NCBI GenBank assembly: GCA_963819075.1
Contig: CAWFUP010000006.1
Span: forward strand, 248,001-312,000
Length of the DNA stretch: 64,000 bases
Direction: 5' to 3'
From: CAVQBJ01 sp963819075
GTDB taxonomy: Bacteria; Actinomycetota; Thermoleophilia; Solirubrobacterales; Solirubrobacteraceae
The first letter of the stretch is position 1. Every line of letters starts with the position of its first letter. The notes under the pieces were generated by a model that was given only the letters and a program-made list of their open reading frames with translations, ran no database searches and was not told the DNA's origin. Shown here in pieces: positions 7,525 to 16,241 of this stretch. The position numbers and the translations under genes were made by a program.

Positions 7525-9057
7525 ATGCCCCCCACCGCCAATCGATCGCATGCTTCGCCCACTCGCCCCGCCATGCTGACTGTCAGCAACCCGTCGACCG
7601 GCGGGCCGATCGGCGAGGTCGCGAATCTCGACGCCGACGCCGTGCGCGAGCTCGCCGCCATCGCCCGCGGCGCGCAGCCCATGTGGGCGGCGCTCGGCTT
7701 CGAGCGTCGGGCCGCGATCTTGCGGCGCACGCAGCGCTGGCTCGCCGACAACCGCGAACGCGTGATGACGACAATCATGTCCGAGACCGGGAAGACCTAC
7801 GAGGATGCGCAGAACGCCGACTGGTCCTACGGGCTCATCGCCCTCGGGTTCTGGGCCAAGCACGGCAGGCGGTACCTCGCTGACGAGCATATCCGGCCGG
7901 TCTCGCTGCTGAACCGCGCGCGTCGGCTGGTGGTGCGCTATGAGCCGAAGGGCGTCATCGGCATCATCGGCCCATGGAACTATCCGCTGGCAAACTCCTT
8001 CGGCGACGCAATCCCCGCCCTCGCCGCCGGGAATGCCGTCCTGCTCAAGCCGTCGGAGTTCACCCCGCTGACCTCGATGCTCCTCGCCGAGGGGATGCGC
8101 GAATGCGGGCTTCCCAAGGGTGTTCTCCAGGTCGTGACCGGCGACGCCGACACGGGAGCGGCAGTCGTCGACGAAAGCGACATGGTGATGTTCACCGGCT
8201 CCACGGCGACCGGGCAGGCCGTCATGGAGCGAGCGGCCCAATCGCTCACCCCGGTATCGCTCGAGCTCGGTGGCAAGGATCCGATGATCGTGCTCGCCGA
8301 CGCCGACGCCGAGCGGGCGGCGAACCACGCGGTCTATTACTCGATGCTCAACGCCGGGCAGACGTGCATCAGCATCGAGCGGGTATACGTCGATCGCTCG
8401 ATCTATGATGAGTTCGTCGAGCGGGTCAGCGCCAAGGTGCGCGCGCTTCGCGTCGGGTCGGGGACGCACCCGGGAACGCAGGAGGTCGGCTCGATGACCA
8501 CGCCGGCGCAGGTGGATATCGTCAAGCGCCACGTCGAGGACGCGCTGCTCCGCGGCGCGCGAGCGATACAGCCCGCGGTCACCCTTCCCGGCCGCGGTCA
8601 GTGGTGCGTCCCCACGCTCCTGCTCGACGTCGACCACAGCATGCTGTGCATGCGCGAGGAGACGTTTGGACCGACGCTCCCGATTATGCGCGTCGCCGAC
8701 GCGGAAGAGGCGATCCTACGTGCCAACGACTCCCCATACGGCCTCTCAGCGAGCGTCTTCGGCCGCGACCGCTCCCGCGCGGAGAAGGTCGCCCGGCGCC
8801 TGCGCGCTGGCGCGGTGTGCGTCAACGACGCGGTCGCCAACTACGCGCTCCTGGAGCTGCCGATGGGTGGGTGGAAGGCGAGCGGAATCGGAACACGTCA
8901 CGGAGCCGACGGGATTCGCAAGTACTGCAGGGTTCAGTCGATCATGGTCACTCGCGTCTACGGCAAGCGTGAGCCGCACATGTTTCCCAACGACGAACGC
9001 CGCACGCGGATCCTCCAGCGGGTCATCGTGGCTGCGTTCGCGCGCGGTCGCTGGTAA
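7525..9057 (+). CDS. Aldehyde dehydrogenase (succinate-semialdehyde/coniferyl type)
   Basis: Second ALDH of the region, 510 residues. It has GIIGPWNYPLAN for cofactor binding, ELGGKDPMIVLADAD with the general base (about 247), NAGQTCIS with the catalytic Cys (about 281) and EETFGPTLPI. The PWNYP and C-terminal KYCRVQSIM features are those of the branch containing coniferyl-aldehyde and fatty-aldehyde dehydrogenases. The ATG at 7525 has no Shine-Dalgarno sequence; an in-frame ATG at 7573 begins the conserved domain and is a possible alternative. It shares operator site 4 with the divergent kinase-like gene. Sequence similarity with the first ALDH is only family-level, so the two likely act on different intermediates. 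Confidence 0.88.
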   Translation: MPPTANRSHASPTRPAMLTVSNPSTGGPIGEVANLDADAVRELAAIARGAQPMWAALGFERRAAILRRTQRWLADNRERVMTTIMSETGKTYEDAQNADWSYGLIALGFWAKHGRRYLADEHIRPVSLLNRARRLVVRYEPKGVIGIIGPWNYPLANSFGDAIPALAAGNAVLLKPSEFTPLTSMLLAEGMRECGLPKGVLQVVTGDADTGAAVVDESDMVMFTGSTATGQAVMERAAQSLTPVSLELGGKDPMIVLADADAERAANHAVYYSMLNAGQTCISIERVYVDRSIYDEFVERVSAKVRALRVGSGTHPGTQEVGSMTTPAQVDIVKRHVEDALLRGARAIQPAVTLPGRGQWCVPTLLLDVDHSMLCMREETFGPTLPIMRVADAEEAILRANDSPYGLSASVFGRDRSRAEKVARRLRAGAVCVNDAVANYALLELPMGGWKASGIGTRHGADGIRKYCRVQSIMVTRVYGKREPHMFPNDERRTRILQRVIVAAFARGRW

Positions 9058-9060
9058 CCG

Positions 9061-9077
9061 GCGGCCCCTGCGGCCGC
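9061..9077. terminator. Small hairpin between convergent genes
   Basis: GCGGCC and GGCCGC form a 6-bp stem with a 5-base loop in the 27-bp gap between the aldehyde dehydrogenase and the azoreductase-like gene. It is short, so termination here is only possible. Confidence 0.35.
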
Positions 9078-9084
9078 TGACAAC

Positions 9085-9810
9085 TCAGGCCGTGGGGGCG
9101 GTGGCGGCCGCCTCGGCGGCGCAGCGTCCGCGGGCTCGTGCGTCCTCGGTGACGCTGTCCCAGAGCCGCTGTCGCTCCTGCGGTGGCCAACGCGTCGTCG
9201 GCTCGACAATGAACGTCTCGTCGAGCTGGTAGCCGAGCAGAGACAGCATGTATTCGAGGTACGGCCTCTGGTAGTCGATCATCTCCGGATGCCTCCCGTC
9301 GTAGGCGCTGCTACGCGTGAGTAACAGCTGCGCACGCGCGCCCACGCCAAGCACCCCGACGTGACGGCCACGCTCGTCGATCGTGAACGAGAGCAATGGC
9401 TGACAGATGACGTCGAACCAGTGCTTGAGCGCGTACGGGATGTTCCAGTTCCACATGGGGGACGAAACAACGAGCCGATCAAACGCCTTCACCCGGGCGA
9501 TCTCTTCCTCGACGCGCTTCCACGAGGTCGTCTGCTCGGGAGTGCGCTCCTCACCGAAGATCGGCGCAAACTTCGCGATCGCCTCGTCACGAGCGAACGG
9601 CGCAACGGCGCCATCGTCCCACACGCACAGGTGTTCGACGGCCGTGCCCGGCACTGCGCCGCGCAGGCCGTCCAGATACGCCAGTGCGCATGCCGACGAC
9701 AGCGAGCGCTCTCGCTTCGGACTGGCCTCTACCCACAGCACACGCTCGGCTGCTGCGGTCATCGTGTCCGTGCCGGACGGATCGTTGCCACACCGCGCTG
9801 CGCGACTCAT
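9085..9810 (-). CDS. FMN-dependent NAD(P)H azoreductase/quinone reductase (AzoR family)
   Basis: Flavodoxin-like fold enzyme. Evidence is the N-terminal EASPKRERSLSS phosphate-binding segment, SPMWNWNIPYALKHWFD (the AzoR signature, usually P-M-Y-N-F-x-I-P-x-x-L-K) and GVGARAQ. Such enzymes reduce quinones or azo compounds with FMN. Its start ATG overlaps the stop codon of the upstream monooxygenase (ATGA), so translation is likely coupled; an internal ATG at 9762 begins the conserved part. It is the last gene of a three-gene operon with the flavin monooxygenase and FMN reductase. A role in reducing a quinone made by the pathway is plausible but inferred. Confidence 0.85.
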   Translation of the reverse strand: MSRAARCGNDPSGTDTMTAAAERVLWVEASPKRERSLSSACALAYLDGLRGAVPGTAVEHLCVWDDGAVAPFARDEAIAKFAPIFGEERTPEQTTSWKRVEEEIARVKAFDRLVVSSPMWNWNIPYALKHWFDVICQPLLSFTIDERGRHVGVLGVGARAQLLLTRSSAYDGRHPEMIDYQRPYLEYMLSLLGYQLDETFIVEPTTRWPPQERQRLWDSVTEDARARGRCAAEAAATAPTA

Positions 9811-10985
9811 ACAAGTGCCGCCGGCGGAGGGGCGAGGCCCACGGCCTGCGCGCCCACTAGCTCGGTGGACACGTCATAGTCAAAGACGACATGGCCCGCG
9901 AGGGTGTTGACGTCGCGCTGGGCGCGCTGAAACGGCGCGGACATGAAGTGCGCGCCGCCTCCGCTGGCCTCGACAAGCAGATCGATCACGCGCCGAGACT
10001 CAAGCACGACGTGGCCGGCCGCGAGCCGAGCCGTGACCCGCGCGGAGTACGGGACCGATTCTCCCCGCTCGGCTATCTGTTGCAGACGTTCTGTCGTGGC
10101 ATGGGTGAGCGCCCGCGCTGCCTCCAGGCGCACCGATGCCTGCCCGAGGCGCATCTGCGCCGCCGGCCGTTCTCGCTGGGTGGTGCCGGTATAGGCGGCG
10201 ACGCGCACCCCGACGCGCTCGGTGTACGCATCCAGCACGCGCTCGGCGGCGCCGAGCGCCGGCATCGCCGCGCTCAGCGCGAGCAGCGGGACAAGCGGCC
10301 ACCGATACAGGGCCGACGGATTGCTCACCGCCCCGGGCGTCGTGCCGCCGAACACGTCCCGAAGCGCGAGCACGTGACGCGCGGGCACGGCGACATCCTC
10401 CGCGATCACGTCGCTGCTGCCAGTCGCGCACATGCCACTCGTGAACCACGTGTCCTCGACCTGGATCGCCTCTCTCGGCATCGCAACCAGCGCCGGATAC
10501 GCGGCCTCGTCGGGTCCCGCGATTGCTCCCGTGATCACCCAGTTGCTGTGCATGATCCCCGAGGCCCACGCCCAACGCCCGCTCACGCGGTACCCATCCC
10601 CGTCAGGCACGGCGCGTCCCGTCGGCGCGAGCGGCGCCGCGGCGAGAAATGGCTCGTCACCGCCGAGAAGCTCGTGTTGTGCCTCCTCGGGGTAGAGCGC
10701 GGCGATCCACGCGTGCAGCGTGAAGAACGTGAGCACCCACGAACTCGAGGTGCATCCGCGACCGAGCGTTCGGGCCGCGTCAAGCAAGTCGCCGACTGAC
10801 GCCTCCTGCCCTCCCCATCGGCGGGGGACGAGGAGCTCGCCGAGCCCGGAGGCCTCAAAGTCGCGCAGCGTCGCCGAAGGAAGCTGTCGCAGATGCTCGG
10901 CTTCCTCCGCGCGCTCACCCAGCCGGGACGCGAGCGCTTGCGCGGCACCTGTCACGTCGTGATGGACCGGTTCGGCCGTGGCCAT
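9807..10985 (-). CDS. Acyl-CoA-dehydrogenase-fold flavin-dependent monooxygenase, oxygenase component
   Basis: The 392-residue protein has the acyl-CoA dehydrogenase fold as used by group D two-component monooxygenases (HsaA, HpaB-like, DszC). Supporting segments are the PRRWGGQEA N-terminal loop, GCTSSSWVL, GRWAWASG, FTSGMCATGSSDV and the C-terminal SGGGAHFMSAPFQRAQRDV, typical of HsaA-like hydroxylases. It would use reduced FMN to hydroxylate an aromatic or similar substrate. The start at 10985 follows a strong GGAGGAAAT site. It sits between an NADPH-dependent FMN reductase, which would supply the flavin, and an AzoR-like reductase, giving a coherent operon. Substrate unknown. Confidence 0.82.
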   Translation of the reverse strand: MATAEPVHHDVTGAAQALASRLGERAEEAEHLRQLPSATLRDFEASGLGELLVPRRWGGQEASVGDLLDAARTLGRGCTSSSWVLTFFTLHAWIAALYPEEAQHELLGGDEPFLAAAPLAPTGRAVPDGDGYRVSGRWAWASGIMHSNWVITGAIAGPDEAAYPALVAMPREAIQVEDTWFTSGMCATGSSDVIAEDVAVPARHVLALRDVFGGTTPGAVSNPSALYRWPLVPLLALSAAMPALGAAERVLDAYTERVGVRVAAYTGTTQRERPAAQMRLGQASVRLEAARALTHATTERLQQIAERGESVPYSARVTARLAAGHVVLESRRVIDLLVEASGGGAHFMSAPFQRAQRDVNTLAGHVVFDYDVSTELVGAQAVGLAPPPAALV

Positions 10986-11013
10986 ATTTCCTCCGTTGGT
11001 GGCGTTTGATCGA

Positions 11014-11613
11014 TCAGTTGGAGTGCAGGGACTGCAGGGCGCGACGCTCCGCGCGACCGCCGAACGTCGCGACCTGCTGGCCGACGAGAGCGAGCTGCTC
11101 AGCGCCCGGGCCGTCGGGAGGCCACGAGCCCGGTGGGCCCGTGGTGAGCGCGGCGCCAAGCGGGGTAGGCCAGCCACGCAACGAATGCACGATCGTTCGC
11201 ATCGTCTGCAGCGTCGTGACCGCGGCCTGCCCCCCCGCCGCGACCGCGATGCAGCCGACGGCGACGCCGTCAAGGTACACGCGTTCGTCGCCGCGTAGCT
11301 CCTCGACGTAGTCGAGCGCGTTCTTGAGCATCCCCGACAGCGAGCCGTGATACGCGGGCGTCGCAAGAAGCAAGCCGTCGGCCGCGCGCAACGCCTCGAG
11401 GAGATCCGCGGCGTGCGGATCCGACGCGGCCGCGAGGCTGCCGTACATCGGCAGGTCCAGGGCCGAGCCAGTGATGAGTCTCACGTCGGCGCCGTGGTGC
11501 GCCGCAGCCTCGGCGGCGACGCGCAGCGCGAGCTCGCTTGCCGAGCCTGGACGAACGGAACCGCCGATACCGAGAACGCGGGGCGCAGTCAGCCGCATGC
11601 GTGACACAGGCAC
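11014..11613 (-). CDS. NADPH-dependent FMN reductase
   Basis: Flavodoxin-like reductase: GIGGSVRPGSAS phosphate loop near the N-terminus, LLATPAYHGSLSGMLKNALDYVE for FMN binding, and VAAGG further on. It should supply reduced FMN to the oxygenase encoded 28 bp downstream. Two starts compete: the ATG at 11598 begins the conserved domain, while the GTG at 11613 lies exactly 6 bases after TATGGT in the operator, matching the leaderless arrangement of the other regulon genes; I prefer the GTG. Divergent from the first TetR gene, with one perfect operator between them. Confidence 0.85.
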   Translation of the reverse strand: MPVSRMRLTAPRVLGIGGSVRPGSASELALRVAAEAAAHHGADVRLITGSALDLPMYGSLAAASDPHAADLLEALRAADGLLLATPAYHGSLSGMLKNALDYVEELRGDERVYLDGVAVGCIAVAAGGQAAVTTLQTMRTIVHSLRGWPTPLGAALTTGPPGSWPPDGPGAEQLALVGQQVATFGGRAERRALQSLHSN

Positions 11614-11620
11614 AGGGATA

Positions 11621-11638
11621 CCATACTGCATAGTATGG
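11621..11638. promoter_or_regulatory. Regulon operator (site 5) between tetR and the monooxygenase operon
   Basis: CCATAC TGCATA GTATGG, perfect half-sites. It occupies the divergent promoter region of a TetR regulator (plus) and the FMN reductase/monooxygenase/azoreductase operon (minus), the classical place for a TetR operator with autoregulation. This makes the adjacent TetR the best candidate for the binding protein. Confidence 0.9.
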
Positions 11639-11680
11639 CTGCACCAACTGTGGGTCGGGGCAATGTGGCAAACTAACGAC

Positions 11681-12250
11681 ATGGCGGTCGCAGCCAGTTC
11701 CGCGCGTTCCAGCTCAGGCCGGCTTGGCGCCGCCGATTGGGTGGAGGCGGCGCTGACGCTCGTCGGCGACGAGGGCCTCGCGGCGGTCAAGATCGACCGA
11801 CTGGCCCAGCAGCTTGGAGTAACAAAGGGAAGCTTCTACTGGCACTTCGAGGATCTCGCAGCATTCCTCGTTGCCGTGGCCGATCAGTGGTGCCGCGATC
11901 GCTCCGGCCTGAAGCACTACCTGGACGGGCTCGCCGCACTCCCACCGCGGAAGCGGCTGGCCGCACTCACCGAGCTCGTCGTCGACCCCCGGTACTGGCG
12001 GTTGGAGCGGGCCTCGCGTGAATGGGCGCGCACGAACCGCAGGGTTCGCGAGATGCTCGCCCAGTCGGATCGCTGGATTCTCGACGTCGAGCGCGAGGCC
12101 TATCGCGAGCTCGGTTTCGACGACGTCCAGGCCGAATTACGAGCCAGCGCGCTGTTCTACGCTGGCATGGGCTGGATTCTTGCCGGGTCGGAAGCGGGCC
12201 AACTGGACCGCAAGCAGGTCGCTGCCTTGGTCGACATTCTCACCGCCTAG
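11681..12250 (+). CDS. TetR-family transcriptional regulator (paralogue 1)
   Basis: 189-residue one-component regulator. Residues about 13-60 form the TetR helix-turn-helix: DWVEAALTLVGDEG, VKIDRLAQQLGVTKGSFYWHFEDL, with the recognition helix at TKGSFYWHF. The ligand domain carries WRLERASREWARTN, shared with the second TetR at 28325. No Shine-Dalgarno is seen before the ATG at 11681; an in-frame ATG at 11663 follows GGGG closely and is an alternative, but the chosen start aligns with the N-terminus of the paralogue. Its promoter contains a perfect operator, so autoregulation is likely. Probable repressor of the whole CCATAC-N6-GTATGG regulon (inference). Confidence 0.9.
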   Translation: MAVAASSARSSSGRLGAADWVEAALTLVGDEGLAAVKIDRLAQQLGVTKGSFYWHFEDLAAFLVAVADQWCRDRSGLKHYLDGLAALPPRKRLAALTELVVDPRYWRLERASREWARTNRRVREMLAQSDRWILDVEREAYRELGFDDVQAELRASALFYAGMGWILAGSEAGQLDRKQVAALVDILTA

Positions 12251-12353
12251 ACGCGGAGGCCCGGGCATGCTGCCTCGGCGGCTCGCCTGGTGCGCTCGCG
12301 GCTCGGCACGGCAGGGACCGCGGCTTGGATGCGCGGCCGCCGTCGCTTCGGGA

Positions 12354-12371
12354 CCGTACCCGCTAGTATGG
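12354..12371 (+). promoter_or_regulatory. Regulon operator (site 6) before alpha/beta hydrolase
   Basis: CCGTAC CCGCTA GTATGG, one mismatch. The operator ends 4 bp before the ATG. TAGTAT (12364-12369) is a -10-like hexamer 6 bases before the start codon, again suggesting a leaderless message. Confidence 0.75.
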
Positions 12372-12375
12372 CAAC

Positions 12376-13554
12376 ATGGCTCAGACGGCAGTTCGCCACG
12401 AGGTGGCGCATGAGGTCTACGGCATCATCTTCGCCGACGACGCGCGCTTCAAGGAGACATACGGGGGCGTCGAGGGCTTCGTGTTCCTCGAGTCCCACCG
12501 CATCGTCCCGCGCGGCGTGGACAGCCGTACCGCGCTCGTGTTCATGCACCCGATCGGGGGCGGCGCATTCCTGCCGTATGTGCAGGCGATCGCCCGGGCG
12601 GGCGCACACGTGATCTACTGCAACAGTCGTTATCGCGGCACCGACTCGGCGCTGATCATGGAGAAGGTGGCAATCGACCTCGGTCAGGCGATCGCCGACG
12701 CCCGCCAGCGCTTCGGATACGAGCGGTTCGTGCTGGCCGGTTGGTCGGGCGGCGGAGCGCTCTCGCTGTTCTATCAACAGCAGGCGTGCCGGCCGTCGAT
12801 CACGGAGACTCCGTCCGGCGATCCGGTGGACCTCGTCTCCGCCGCACTCACCCCTGCCGACGCCGTGATGCTTGTCGCCGCGCATCCGAGCCGTCATCGG
12901 GTGCTCGTCGACTCGCTCGACCCGTCGATACGCGACGAGTCGCGTCCCGATGACCGCGAATCCAGCCTCGACCTGTACGCGGAGGACGGACCGCACGCGC
13001 CGTACACGCCCGAGTTCGTGAATCTGTTCAGATTGGAACAGCGGGCGCGTAATCGCCGCATCACCGCGTGGGTGAAGGCCGAGCTTGAGCGACTGCGCCG
13101 CGCCGGCGAGCCGAACGCCGAGCGTGGGTTCGTGGTCCGCGGAACGATGGCCGACCCGCGCTGGCTCGATCCGGCGATCGATCCCAACGATCGAGCTCCC
13201 GGTGTGTCGTTCCTGGGTGACCCCCGGCTCGTCAACGACGGTCCCGCCGGCCTCGCTCGCTTCTCCACGCTGCGCAGCTGGCTGTCTCAATGGAGCATCG
13301 ACGACGCCAGGGCGGACGGCATTCGGGCCGCCGCCCAGCTCGATGTCCCGACGCTCCTCGTGACCAACTCGGCAGATGAGATCTGCACGCCCGGCTACAC
13401 GCGCGCGCTGTACGAAGCGATTCCCCATCCCGATAAGACCGCCGTGACAATCGAGGGTGCGAACCATTACTACCTCGGGCCGGATCAGAAAGAGCCACTG
13501 CGGAGCTCTGTGGCTCAGAGCATGGCCTGGCTGCGAGCTCACAGCCTGCTCTAG
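12376..13554 (+). CDS. Alpha/beta hydrolase
   Basis: 392-residue alpha/beta-hydrolase-fold protein. The nucleophile elbow GWSGGG is at about residue 123, the acid is probably in TNSADEICTP and the catalytic His in EGANHYY near the C-terminus. HPIGGG near residue 58 fits the oxyanion region. A long insertion between strands (about 170-290) forms a cap, as in esterases or C-C hydrolases acting on bulky substrates. The ATG lies only 4 bp after the operator and there is no ribosome binding site. The P450 gene follows after 38 bp on the same strand and probably shares the transcript, so the hydrolase may act on an oxidised product. Confidence 0.85.
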   Translation: MAQTAVRHEVAHEVYGIIFADDARFKETYGGVEGFVFLESHRIVPRGVDSRTALVFMHPIGGGAFLPYVQAIARAGAHVIYCNSRYRGTDSALIMEKVAIDLGQAIADARQRFGYERFVLAGWSGGGALSLFYQQQACRPSITETPSGDPVDLVSAALTPADAVMLVAAHPSRHRVLVDSLDPSIRDESRPDDRESSLDLYAEDGPHAPYTPEFVNLFRLEQRARNRRITAWVKAELERLRRAGEPNAERGFVVRGTMADPRWLDPAIDPNDRAPGVSFLGDPRLVNDGPAGLARFSTLRSWLSQWSIDDARADGIRAAAQLDVPTLLVTNSADEICTPGYTRALYEAIPHPDKTAVTIEGANHYYLGPDQKEPLRSSVAQSMAWLRAHSLL

Positions 13555-13592
13555 CGCCGCGCCGCATCCAGATAAGACGAGAGGGAGAGCCC

Positions 13593-15011
13593 GTGGCACC
13601 CACCACACTGCAAAGCCCGCCGCCACAGTCAACGAATCCGCTCAGGCCGATGCTCACCGACCTGCGCAACGCGCACCGCAACACCGTGCCGTTCCCACCG
13701 GGCGCGACGTCGTTTGATCCTCGGCGCGCGACGCGCATGCTGAGCGACCCGCTTGGTCTGCTGCTCAGCAACTATGCCCGCTTCGGCCCGGTCTTCACGC
13801 TGCGGCTGCTCTCGACCAACGTCGTGGCGCTCCTCGGCCCGGAGGCCAACCACCACCTCCTCGTTGCCAACGCCCAGAACTTCAGCTGGCGTGAGGGCTC
13901 CATGGGTAACCTCATCCCGCTGCTCGGAGACGGTCTGCTGACCGTCGACGGAGACTTCCACCGCTGGTCGCGCAAGGTGATGCTCCCGATGTTCCATCGC
14001 GAGCGGATCCTCGCGGCGTACGACGTCATCGACCGCGAGGTTCAGGCAGCCGTGGACCAGGGGCTCTCCGGTGGTCAGATCGACCTGTACAGCTGGACGC
14101 GGCGGCTCGCCCTGCGCATCGCGATGCTCGCGCTCCTCGGCCTTGACCCGGACGACCCCGACGTCGGGCGGGCCGATCTCGCCACGCTGTTTGAGGAAGG
14201 CCTGAGCTTCTACTCACACGACATGCCCAAGCAGATGCTGCGCGGACCACGGACGCCGTGGGCGCGGATGCAACGCGCGCGCAAGCGGATCGATGAGGTC
14301 ATCTACCGCGAGATCGAGCGCCGGCGCGCATCGGGAACGACCGGCGAGGATCTCATGAGTCTGTTGCTCGACGCCACCGACGAGGCGGGGACTCGGCTCA
14401 CCGACCGGCAGGTGCGCGACGAAGTCATCACGCTGCTGTTCGCCGGACACGACACGACGACCTCGACCGTGTCGTTCCTGTTCTACGAGCTGGCGCGCCA
14501 CCCCGAGTGGATCGCACGCCTGCGCCGCGAGCAGGCTCAACTCTCCGGGCCAGCGACGGCCGCGGATCTGATGGGCGAGCGCTTTCCGACGCTCGAGCAG
14601 GTGCTTGATGAGACACTGCGACTCTACCCACCGGCCTGGGTCGGTCCGCGCCGCTCGCTCGCGCCGTTCGAGGTCTGTGGCGTGCAGGTCCCCGGCGGCG
14701 CGAACGTCATCTACTCGTCCTGGGCCAGTCACCACCTGCCCGGTATCTGGGAGGAGCCGTTCGCGTTCCGCCCCGCGCGGTTCGAGGCCAGTCGCAAGGC
14801 CACGATGGCAAAGGGCCAGTACGTGCCCTTCGGCGCCGGCTCGCGGACGTGCATTGGGATGCGCTTTGGGCAGCTCGAGATTCGGGCGATCGTATCGACG
14901 ATCATCTCGCGCTTTGACGTGGATCTTGCCCCCGACTATCAGCTGCGCATCCGTCAGCAGCCGACCATCGGGCCCATCGGCGGAATGCCGCTCATCCTGC
15001 GGCCGGTGTAA
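13593..15011 (+). CDS. Cytochrome P450
   Basis: 472-residue P450 without membrane anchor. The I-helix AGHDTT (about 284), the K-helix ETLRLYPP with ExxR (about 338) and the heme loop FGAGSRTCIGMRFG with the Cys ligand (about 413) are intact. The GTG start at 13593 follows GAGAGGGAG. Overall length and the FGAGSRTCIG form are like CYP102/CYP4-type or CYP110-related bacterial enzymes, which oxidise fatty acids, terpenes or aromatics; the exact family cannot be assigned by eye. It probably is co-transcribed with the upstream hydrolase under operator site 6. No dedicated ferredoxin is adjacent, so electron partners must come from elsewhere. Confidence 0.95.
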   Translation: MAPTTLQSPPPQSTNPLRPMLTDLRNAHRNTVPFPPGATSFDPRRATRMLSDPLGLLLSNYARFGPVFTLRLLSTNVVALLGPEANHHLLVANAQNFSWREGSMGNLIPLLGDGLLTVDGDFHRWSRKVMLPMFHRERILAAYDVIDREVQAAVDQGLSGGQIDLYSWTRRLALRIAMLALLGLDPDDPDVGRADLATLFEEGLSFYSHDMPKQMLRGPRTPWARMQRARKRIDEVIYREIERRRASGTTGEDLMSLLLDATDEAGTRLTDRQVRDEVITLLFAGHDTTTSTVSFLFYELARHPEWIARLRREQAQLSGPATAADLMGERFPTLEQVLDETLRLYPPAWVGPRRSLAPFEVCGVQVPGGANVIYSSWASHHLPGIWEEPFAFRPARFEASRKATMAKGQYVPFGAGSRTCIGMRFGQLEIRAIVSTIISRFDVDLAPDYQLRIRQQPTIGPIGGMPLILRPV

Positions 15012-15199
15012 TCCGTCGAGAAGAGTCTGCAGCGGGTGACGCGGCCGCCCCGTGGGCAGCGAATGGGAAGCTCCGCTGCGCGATGCAGACCCGCTGAGCG
15101 CCGCCAGAAGTCAAGCGGGCAGGCGCGGCCGTCATCCGTGCCCGCCGGCGTCGCCGATCGGTAGCTCACGCCCCGACCGGCGACGCGGCCCAGCGGCGA

Positions 15200-15928
15200 T
15201 CAGCGACAGGCCGTCGCCGTGCTGGTCATCGCGGTGGTTCCATCCTGGAAGGAGGCCTGCGCGCCCCAATGAAACGAGCCCGAGCATCGCTTCGGAAGCG
15301 TGATGAGGCTGACGGTCTTTCGCCCCACCTTCATCGACTGGGCGAGCTTGAGGCTGACCGACAGCACGGATCCATCGGGCCCCCCCGGGACCGTGGCGAT
15401 GATCGGGACGTTGAGCGACAGCTTGTAAGCGTACGGAGTGGCTGCAGCCGTGGCGGTTCCCGGAAACTGGAGTGTCTCGGCGACCGGCTGGGTGCCGTTG
15501 CCCCAGAACTCGACCGTGAGTGGACTCTTCTGCACGAGGTACACGCTCACGGCCGCCGTCTCGTTGAACGGCGTCCCCCCGATCGACGCGCCCACGGCCG
15601 CCGAGCCCGTGGCCAGCAGCGAGTGGGCAGGACAATTCGGCGCCGAGCCGATGGCGGCCTGGATGATCGTCACCGAGCACGTCGGGAACGCGGTGAAGTC
15701 GTAGGTGGGCCCGTGCGGAAGGTACGCGGCGAACGCGCCAGTGATCGGTGCGGGCAGGCCACCCGTCGTGCTGGTGTCGCTCAGGGTGATGGCGATCGCG
15801 CCTGGCCCCCCGGGGGTTCCGCTGACCTGCGGAGCCAGGGACAACTGCTCGTCCGCCGATGCCCCGGCGGGCACCTGAAGCGCGATTACCGCCATCGCCA
15901 TCAGTGCTGCTACGAAACTCTTGCGCAT
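15200..15928 (-). CDS. Secreted protein of unknown function
   Basis: 242 residues starting at the ATG after GGAGGAG, with a clear signal peptide (MRKSFVAALMAMAVIALQV, cleavage near AGASA). The mature part is a beta-rich domain with FPTCSVTIIQ, NCPAHS and a late RCSGSFHWGAQASFQDG segment, giving several cysteines that may form disulfides. I know this type of sequence from secreted proteins of soil actinobacteria but cannot name a family. It is convergent with the P450 gene and has no operator of the regulon directly at its start (nearest is site 7, 242 bp upstream), so membership of the regulon is uncertain. Confidence 0.75.
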   Translation of the reverse strand: MRKSFVAALMAMAVIALQVPAGASADEQLSLAPQVSGTPGGPGAIAITLSDTSTTGGLPAPITGAFAAYLPHGPTYDFTAFPTCSVTIIQAAIGSAPNCPAHSLLATGSAAVGASIGGTPFNETAAVSVYLVQKSPLTVEFWGNGTQPVAETLQFPGTATAAATPYAYKLSLNVPIIATVPGGPDGSVLSVSLKLAQSMKVGRKTVSLITLPKRCSGSFHWGAQASFQDGTTAMTSTATACR

Positions 15929-16241
15929 GGATCTCCTCCTCGTGTCGGTTTTCGGATCTCGCCTTCGGTCGTCGCGCGAACATCCGCACCGACCACATCG
16001 GGGTTGCGAGCAAGGCGTCCAAGGCACCGCGCCCGGGGCACTCTCAAACCCACAGCGCGCTCCGGCGGAGCGCTCCAGCCCGCCCGTCGCCGCACCGACG
16101 CGCGTCGAGAGTCCGCAGCGGTGCGTCACTGCCTCTGGTCCTCAGTCACCCTCCTCGGCATCCGCAGGACAATACCATGCAGTATGGTAAGGTCGCGCAA
16201 GAGCCGGACCTGTTCGGCGCAAACCCTGACGGGAGAACGAG
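15929..16241. other. Intergenic region between divergent genes
   Basis: This 313-bp stretch separates the secreted protein (minus) and the dioxygenase (plus). Apart from operator site 7 near its right end and the GGGAGA ribosome binding site of the dioxygenase, I see no gene or structured RNA in it. Confidence 0.6.
16170..16187 (+). promoter_or_regulatory. Regulon operator (site 7) before dioxygenase
   Basis: CAATAC CATGCA GTATGG, one mismatch in the left half. An overlapping TACCATGC-A-GTATGGTA also forms a near-perfect 17-bp palindrome. TATGGT is a possible -10; the start codon is 54 bp downstream with its own ribosome binding site, so this gene has a leader. Confidence 0.8.

Noticed and set aside
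12247..13632. 461-codon minus ORF opposite the alpha/beta hydrolase
   Set aside because: No recognisable domain; the plus strand has GWSGGG and the complete hydrolase pattern.
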